DNA of 38,896 nucleotides from Acidimicrobiales bacterium (lineage in GTDB: Bacteria; Actinomycetota; Acidimicrobiia; Acidimicrobiales; RAAP-2). Below, in pieces: positions 32,337 to 38,896 of this stretch (position 1 is its first letter; every line of letters starts with the position of its first letter). The stretch is taken from assembly GCA_030043315.1 (NCBI GenBank), contig JASHYA010000156.1:1-38896 (forward strand). Reading direction: 5' to 3'. The notes under the pieces are model-generated. The model had not been told where the DNA came from. It worked only from the letters and a program-made list of their open reading frames with translations, and ran no database searches. A program made the position numbers and the translations under genes.

Positions 32337-34844
32337 CTACTCGCTGCCCGAGACCCTCGCGACGGCCGCCACCGTTTGCCCGTCGTCCAGGTTCATCACG
32401 CGGACTCCGGTCGCGTCGCGGCCTTGTGAGGCGATCTCCCGAACGGCGGTGCGGATCACGACCCCTCCCGTCGAGACCAGGAGGATCTCCTCGTCCAGCC
32501 CCACCATGAAGGCGGCCACCACCCGGCCTCTCTTCGCGGTGAGGCGGATGCCCCGTACGCCCTGGCCGCCCCGCACCTGGCGATTGAACCGGTCCACCTT
32601 CGTCCGCTTGCCGTACCCGGCGTCGGTGACCATGAGGATGTCGGAGTCGTCCCTCGCGACGTCGAGCGAGACCAGCTCGTCACCTTCGCGCAGCCGGATG
32701 CCGCGGACGCCCGCAGCATCCCGGCCCATCGGGCGAACGTCGTCCTCAGAGAAGCGGATCGTCATGCCGGTCGTCGTCACCGCGAACAGCTCGTCCGAGC
32801 CGGCCGTCGTCACGACCCGGACCAGCTCGTCGCCGTCGCGCAGGTTGATCGCGATGAACCCCTCCCGGCGCGACTTGTCGTACTCGCTGAACGGGGTCTT
32901 CTTCACCTGCCCGCGAGCCGTCGCGAAGACGAGGTAGTGGTCCGCCGGAAAGTCACGCGTCTCGACCACCGCTTGGACCGTTTCCCCCGTCTCGAGCGGC
33001 AACAGGTTCACGAGGGCGGTCCCGCGTGCCGTGCGCTCCTTCATCGGGATCTCGTGGCCTCGGAGCCGGTAGACACGTCCGCGGTTCGAGAACAGCAGGA
33101 GATAAGAGAGGGTCGTCGTGTGCACGACGTTCGTGACGAGGTCCTCTTCCTTCAGCCTTGCCCCCTGCACGCCGCGTCCACCCCGACCCTGGGTACGGAA
33201 GGCGTCCGCCGAGACCGCCTTGATATAGCCCGCCGCGGTCGTCGTGACCACGATCTCCTCGTCGGCGACGAGATCCTCCACGCCCAGCTCGCCCGGGTCA
33301 TGGGTGATCACCGAACGGCGGGGGTCGGCGAACCTATCTCGGACCGCGGTCATCTCCGTCGCAATGACCCCCCGGAGCTTGGCGGGGTCCGCGAGGATCG
33401 CCTGAAGCTCGGCGATCGTCTCGCGGAGCTGCGCCATCTCCTCTTCGAGCTCCGAACGGCCCAGCCGCGTGAGCCGTCCGAGGGTCATGTCGAGGATGTG
33501 GTTCGCCTGCTCCTCGCTGAACGAGAAGGGCTCCACCATGAGGGCGGCCCTCGCAGCCGGCCGGTCGTCGGACGCCCGGATCGTCGCGATGACCGCGTCC
33601 AGCATGTCGATGGCACGCAGCAGCCCTTCGACAATGTGGGCTCGCGCTTCGGCCTTGCGCAGCCGAAATTCCGAGCGGCGCCGGACGACCTCAACCTGGT
33701 GCGCGACATAGTGGGTAAGCACCTGCGCGAGGTTGAGCGTGCGGGGGACGCCGTCGACCAGCGCCAGCATGTTGACCGCGAAGTTCGTCTGGAGCGGCGT
33801 GTGCTTGTAGAGCTGGTTGAGCACCACGTTCGCGTTGGCGTCGCGCTTCAGGCGGATGATGAGCCGCGTCTGCCGGTTGGCCGAGGAGTCGAGCACCTCG
33901 GCGATACCGTCGACCTCACCGGCGCGGACAAGGTCGTCGATCTTCTGGCTGATGACCGGGACCGAGGTCTGGTAGGGGAGCTCCGTCACGACGATGCGCG
34001 TGGCGTCGCGCCCCTCCTCGATCTCCGCGACCGCGCGCATCTTGACCGACCCCCGGCCCGTTCGGTACGCGTCGAGGATCCCCTGCCGGCCGAGGATCTG
34101 CCCCCCGGTCGGGAAGTCCGGCCCCTTCACGAACTGCATCAGCTCGTCGGACGTGGCCTCCGGATGCTCGAGGAGGTGGGCGGCGGCGTCGATGACCTCC
34201 GCCAAGTTGTGCGGGGGGACATTGGTCGCCATCCCGACCGCGATCCCCTGCGAACCGTTGACGAGCAGGTTCGGGAAGCGCGCCGGAAGGACGGCGGGCT
34301 CCTGGGTGCTGTTGTCGTAGTTCGGCTCGAAGTCGACCGTCTCCTCGTCGATCCCCGCCAGGAGGTCGAGCGCGAGCGCCTGCAGCCGGCACTCCGTGTA
34401 GCGCATAGCCGCGGGACCCTCGTCGGGGCCCGGGCCACCGAAGCTCCCCTGCCCGTCCACCAGCGGGTGGCGCATCGAGAAGTCCTGCACCATGCGGACG
34501 AGCGCGTCGTAGATCGCCGCGTCGCCGTGGGGGTGGAAGGTACCCATCACCTCGCCGACCACCGCAGCGCACTTCACTCGAGGCCTGTCGGGGCGGAGGT
34601 TCTGCTCGAACATCGAATAGAGGATCCGCCGGTGGACCGGCTTGAGCCCGTCCCGCACATCGGGCAGGGCACGCGAGACGATCACCGACATCGAGTACTC
34701 GAGGAACGAACGCTCCATTTCCTCTTGGATCTCGATCGGCTCGATGAAGCCGAAGACCCCGCCGTCGCCGGACCCGTCCCCGTCGGGCGGCGCTCCTGCG
34801 CTCCCGTTCGTGGAGGATCCCCGGGTGGTCGGTCGTCTCGCCAT
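32337..34844 (-). CDS. gyrA: DNA gyrase subunit A
   Basis: 835 residues. After a 33-residue polar lead, the breakage-reunion domain shows [18 protein letters not shown], the quinolone-region [15 protein letters not shown] and catalytic Tyr149 in [10 protein letters not shown]. The C-terminal DNA-wrapping domain contains the GyrA box QGRGGRG near residue 530, followed by six beta-blade repeats ([26 protein letters not shown] and others). It cuts and rejoins DNA to introduce negative supercoils with GyrB. ATG at 34844 follows GAGGAGG, which overlaps the gyrB stop. The residue equivalent to E. coli Ser83 is Ala109, as in mycobacteria. No intein is present. Confidence 0.97.
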   Translation of the reverse strand: MARRPTTRGSSTNGSAGAPPDGDGSGDGGVFGFIEPIEIQEEMERSFLEYSMSVIVSRALPDVRDGLKPVHRRILYSMFEQNLRPDRPRVKCAAVVGEVMGTFHPHGDAAIYDALVRMVQDFSMRHPLVDGQGSFGGPGPDEGPAAMRYTECRLQALALDLLAGIDEETVDFEPNYDNSTQEPAVLPARFPNLLVNGSQGIAVGMATNVPPHNLAEVIDAAAHLLEHPEATSDELMQFVKGPDFPTGGQILGRQGILDAYRTGRGSVKMRAVAEIEEGRDATRIVVTELPYQTSVPVISQKIDDLVRAGEVDGIAEVLDSSANRQTRLIIRLKRDANANVVLNQLYKHTPLQTNFAVNMLALVDGVPRTLNLAQVLTHYVAHQVEVVRRRSEFRLRKAEARAHIVEGLLRAIDMLDAVIATIRASDDRPAARAALMVEPFSFSEEQANHILDMTLGRLTRLGRSELEEEMAQLRETIAELQAILADPAKLRGVIATEMTAVRDRFADPRRSVITHDPGELGVEDLVADEEIVVTTTAAGYIKAVSADAFRTQGRGGRGVQGARLKEEDLVTNVVHTTTLSYLLLFSNRGRVYRLRGHEIPMKERTARGTALVNLLPLETGETVQAVVETRDFPADHYLVFATARGQVKKTPFSEYDKSRREGFIAINLRDGDELVRVVTTAGSDELFAVTTTGMTIRFSEDDVRPMGRDAAGVRGIRLREGDELVSLDVARDDSDILMVTDAGYGKRTKVDRFNRQVRGGQGVRGIRLTAKRGRVVAAFMVGLDEEILLVSTGGVVIRTAVREIASQGRDATGVRVMNLDDGQTVAAVARVSGSE

Positions 34845-34857
34845 CGTGCGCGCCTCC

Positions 34858-37025
<2,168 letters not shown>

Positions 37026-37436
37026 TCAGCGCGCCGGCCGGACCACCACCTCGAGCCGGTCCAGCCGTTCCCCCGTCTCGTGGGTGAGGAGTGCCAGGAC
37101 GCCGGGTGCAAGAGCCCGCATCTGCGTCGCCCACGGCGGCTGGTCGACAGCCACCACCAGCGTGCCGCCCTCGAGTCGCAACGGCCGCGCGTGACGCGCC
37201 ACAGCCGGCCCGACGAGCTGCTCCCACCTGGAGAAGACCGTGCCGAGCGTGGACGCCGAGATGCGGCGCGCCACTGGGTCTGGCGGTGCCGTCTGGTCGC
37301 CTTCGTCTCGGGCGTTCGGCGTCTTCCCGGACGCCCGCGGCGGCGTGAGCCCGCCCACCAGGTCGTCCAGCGACTCCGACACCGGCCGGGGCCCCTTGTC
37401 GACTCCGTCGCGTGAGCGGTGTCCGCGTCGTGTCAC
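37026..37436 (-). CDS. DciA/DUF721-type protein (replicative helicase loader)
   Basis: 136 residues. The start is the GTG at 37436, overlapping the recF TGA as GTGA; the longer open frame upstream is only the shadow of recF. The C-terminal DUF721 domain (about residues 60-136) reads ISASTLGTVFSRWEQLVGPAVARHARP, then GGTLVVAVDQPPWATQMRAL, with the conserved W and AxH motif of the family. The N-terminal half is polar, with KGPRPVSESLDDL preceding. DUF721 proteins were identified as DciA, which recruits DnaB in bacteria lacking DnaC/DnaI. The position between recF and gyrB is the standard actinobacterial location. Confidence 0.92.
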   Translation of the reverse strand: MTRRGHRSRDGVDKGPRPVSESLDDLVGGLTPPRASGKTPNARDEGDQTAPPDPVARRISASTLGTVFSRWEQLVGPAVARHARPLRLEGGTLVVAVDQPPWATQMRALAPGVLALLTHETGERLDRLEVVVRPAR

Positions 37437-38551
37437 GCCGAGCACCCCGCGGTCCGGACGTCGACGACCGCACCGACCTCGATACCCTCGGGAAGCACCG
37501 TCGCCGTGGTGAGCAGCGCCTGGCCCGGCGGGAGATGGCGCACGAGCGCGCGGCCGCGATCCGGGTCCAGCTCGGAGAAGACGTCGTCGAGGAGCAAGAG
37601 CGGCGCACCGCCCCGGCGTTCCGTCACGAGCTGATGCAACCCGAGCCGGAGCGCCAGCGCGAGGCTCCGCTGCTCGCCCTGAGAGGCCCGGGTTCGGGCC
37701 TCTCGCCCCTGGATGGACAGGACCACCTCGTCGCGCTGGGGTCCCACGGTCGAAAGAGCTCGGCGGAGGTCGTCTCGTCGGCTCGCCGCGAGTGCGTCGC
37801 CCAGCTCCCCCTCCCAACCGGCCACATAGGACATCGTCACGACTGGCCCGTCGCCATCCGCCCCGGCCAACGCCGCGTAGTCGGCTTCCACCCTGGACCG
37901 GGCGTCCGCAACGAGCGCACTCCTGGCATAAGAGACAGCTTGTCCGTACCTGACGAGCCGCTCGTCCCAGACGTCGAGAGTCGACGCGACCTCCGGAGTG
38001 AGCCGGCCACCCGCCTGCCGAAGCAACGCTGCACGCTGGTGCAGGACCCGGTCCATCGCGTCGAGGTCCGCCGCCGCGCGGTGGTCGAGCAGGCGCAGCG
38101 CGGCATCCAACAAGGTGCGTCGCCTTACGGGTGGCCCTTGCACCAACCCGAGGTCGTCCGGGGAGAAGACCGTGACCGGCACCGCGTCCGCGAGCTCGGC
38201 CCGTCCGTGCACCACCTGGTGGTTGACGAGCGTGCGCGCTCCACCTCGCACCGGCAGCTCGCTCTCGACGAGCACGGGACGAACCTCACGCTCCAGCTCC
38301 GCGCGAACGATCGCCCGATCCTGTCCGCTCCGCACCATCGTCTCGCGCGCGCTCGTGCGGAACGACCGCTGGGACCCGAGGTAGGCGATCGCTTCGAGAA
38401 GGGTGGTCTTTCCGGATCCGTTCGGACCGATCAGCACCGTGGTCGCGTCCGGCACCACGTCGAGCCGGGCTTCCGCGAACAGCCGGACGTCGCGCAGTTC
38501 GAGGTGGCGCAGCTGCGTGCTTGCTTCCCGCGGGTACGTCGCGGCCGTCAT
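37433..38551 (-). CDS. recF: DNA replication/repair protein RecF
   Basis: 372 residues. The start region TQLRHLELRDVRLFAEARLDV matches RecF openings. Walker A is GPNGSGKTTLLEAI, FRTSARETMVRSG follows, and the signature and Walker B region ASQGEQRSLALALRLGLHQL...LLLLDDVFSELDP is complete. RecF binds ssDNA-dsDNA junctions and loads RecA with RecO and RecR. ATG at 38551 is the only plausible start, giving standard length. Its normal ribosome site appears to have been displaced: an IS200/IS605-like right end stops about 10 bp upstream, and the nearest GGGGAGGA, inside that end, is 15 bases from the ATG. Translation initiation may be altered. Confidence 0.95.
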   Translation of the reverse strand: MTAATYPREASTQLRHLELRDVRLFAEARLDVVPDATTVLIGPNGSGKTTLLEAIAYLGSQRSFRTSARETMVRSGQDRAIVRAELEREVRPVLVESELPVRGGARTLVNHQVVHGRAELADAVPVTVFSPDDLGLVQGPPVRRRTLLDAALRLLDHRAAADLDAMDRVLHQRAALLRQAGGRLTPEVASTLDVWDERLVRYGQAVSYARSALVADARSRVEADYAALAGADGDGPVVTMSYVAGWEGELGDALAASRRDDLRRALSTVGPQRDEVVLSIQGREARTRASQGEQRSLALALRLGLHQLVTERRGGAPLLLLDDVFSELDPDRGRALVRHLPPGQALLTTATVLPEGIEVGAVVDVRTAGCSA

Positions 38552-38570
38552 GGCCCGGGTTTGACGTCCT

Positions 38571-38590
38571 CCCCGCCCTGAAGGGCGGGG
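38571..38590 (-). ncRNA. 3'-terminal hairpin of a putative TnpB-associated omega (reRNA) scaffold
   Basis: Perfect 8-bp stem with a four-base loop, placed ten bases inside the element end. In TnpB systems this stem-loop precedes the variable guide transcribed from flanking DNA. Here the would-be guide (38541-38560, minus strand) covers the recF start codon. Whether an RNA is made is unknown. Confidence 0.4.
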
Positions 38591-38615
38591 ATTCCTGCCT
38601 CCCCCGTGCTGTCTC

Positions 38616-38896
38616 TCACGCCGCAATGAGGGTGGTGTGAGCCGTAGGCACGGGTTGTGCAGGGTTCGCCCGAGCAACTCCGTCGCCGCGAGGCCGGTTG
38701 AGCCTCTTGTCGCGGCGCGCCACCGCATGCGGGTGATGCTGCTGCCCGCACCGTGAGCCTCGCTGCTTGCTGATGTTGGACGCCGGGTCCCCACAGACGT
38801 CGTCGCGGGTGAGGAGAGCAAGGGCTGCTTCCTCCACGTCCAACAGGTCGACGACCTTCCCGTCCACCTGGGTGGGGTGGACGTAGAGGGCCAAAA
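38616..38896 (-). CDS. Unidentified partial ORF within the insertion remnant
   Basis: An open frame of at least 92 codons enters from the right edge and ends at 38616. It contains YVHPTQVDGKVVDLLDVEE followed by a segment with two Cys (DDVCGDP, GSRCGQQHH) and a Pro/Arg-rich tail. I recognise no transposase or nuclease domain. It may be a decayed element gene or only non-coding scaffold. Confidence 0.2.
   Translation of the reverse strand, partial: LALYVHPTQVDGKVVDLLDVEEAALALLTRDDVCGDPASNISKQRGSRCGQQHHPHAVARRDKRLNRPRGDGVARANPAQPVPTAHTTLIAA

Larger units (their letters stand above)
38561..38896 (-). mobile_element. Right end of an IS200/IS605-type (TnpB, IS1341-like) element, partial
   Basis: Read leftward, the 8-bp stem CCCCGCCC-TTCA-GGGCGGGG (38571-38590) followed by AGGACGTCAA is the classic right-end hairpin and terminus of TnpB elements, where the omega/reRNA scaffold ends and the guide begins. 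The frame across it, EAGIPALQGGEDVK, is the translation commonly seen at TnpB C-termini. The element extends beyond the right edge. The upstream 270 bp does not show a clear TnpB RuvC or zinc-ribbon motif, so the coding part may be degenerate or belong to non-coding scaffold. The boundary at 38561 is inferred from the terminal motif. Confidence 0.6.

Noticed and set aside
37437-37817. 127-codon N-terminal extension of the DciA gene
   Set aside because: It lies wholly inside recF in another frame. The GTG at 37436 with a GTGA overlap gives the normal family length.

Overview
The window is a 38.9 kb piece of very GC-rich chromosome with strong third-position G/C bias, many GTG starts and frequent ATGA/GTGA gene overlaps. 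The gene content (IclR-controlled hut operon with hutF, a DUF2277 protein, LLM-class flavin/F420-type oxidoreductase, a membrane-anchored Pro/Gly-rich HtrA, and recF-dciA-gyrB-gyrA in the actinobacterial order) points to an actinomycete-type bacterium, possibly Acidimicrobiia. The class is inference, because no rRNA or tRNA gene was seen.

Layout. 0.1-4.4 kb: a DMT exporter coupled to a small conserved protein, then a leftward group (DUF2277, a GNAT-cupin fusion, DUF1697, a stand-alone cNMP-binding protein, an HxlR regulator). 4.4-6.4 kb: two overlapping cytoplasmic HtrA-like proteases diverging from the HxlR gene across a perfect 20-bp palindrome. 6.5-8.4 kb: a PfkB kinase and a nucleoside hydrolase (nucleoside salvage or breakdown) with a 28-codon ORF between them. 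8.7-9.6 kb: a lone acrylyl-CoA-reductase-like oxidoreductase with a leaderless-looking promoter. 9.7-13.0 kb: a tightly overlapped leftward operon, ureidopropionase-like nitrilase, dihydropyrimidinase and LLM oxidoreductase (hydantoin/dihydropyrimidine opening and decarbamoylation). 13.1-14.7 kb: a divergent PLP group II decarboxylase.

14.7-22.7 kb: a complete leftward histidine-utilisation operon, iclR-hutU-hutH-M20 amidohydrolase-hutF-hutI, in which the M20 enzyme occupies the place expected for N-formylglutamate deformylase (hutG). 22.9-29.2 kb: a divergent rightward amino-acid ABC transporter (binding protein, permease, ATPase) followed by an enolase-superfamily enzyme, a DAO-type FAD oxidase and an acetamidase/formamidase. 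Two copies of a 16-bp palindromic motif lie one at each promoter of the divergent pair, suggesting that the IclR protein controls both arms. This looks like one regulon taking up and degrading histidine and perhaps a related, unidentified amino-acid derivative. It is the best candidate for an undescribed pathway here.

29.3-32.2 kb: a membrane-tethered HtrA protease with a Thr/Ser linker unusually rich in ACA codons, and a second DMT-family transporter. 32.3-38.6 kb: the replication cluster recF-dciA-gyrB-gyrA, reading leftward from an origin that should lie past the right edge. GyrA and GyrB both carry residues at classical quinolone-resistance positions. Immediately upstream of recF (about 10 bp from its start codon) is the right-end hairpin typical of IS200/IS605-type TnpB elements, so an insertion appears to have separated recF from its usual neighbour dnaN.
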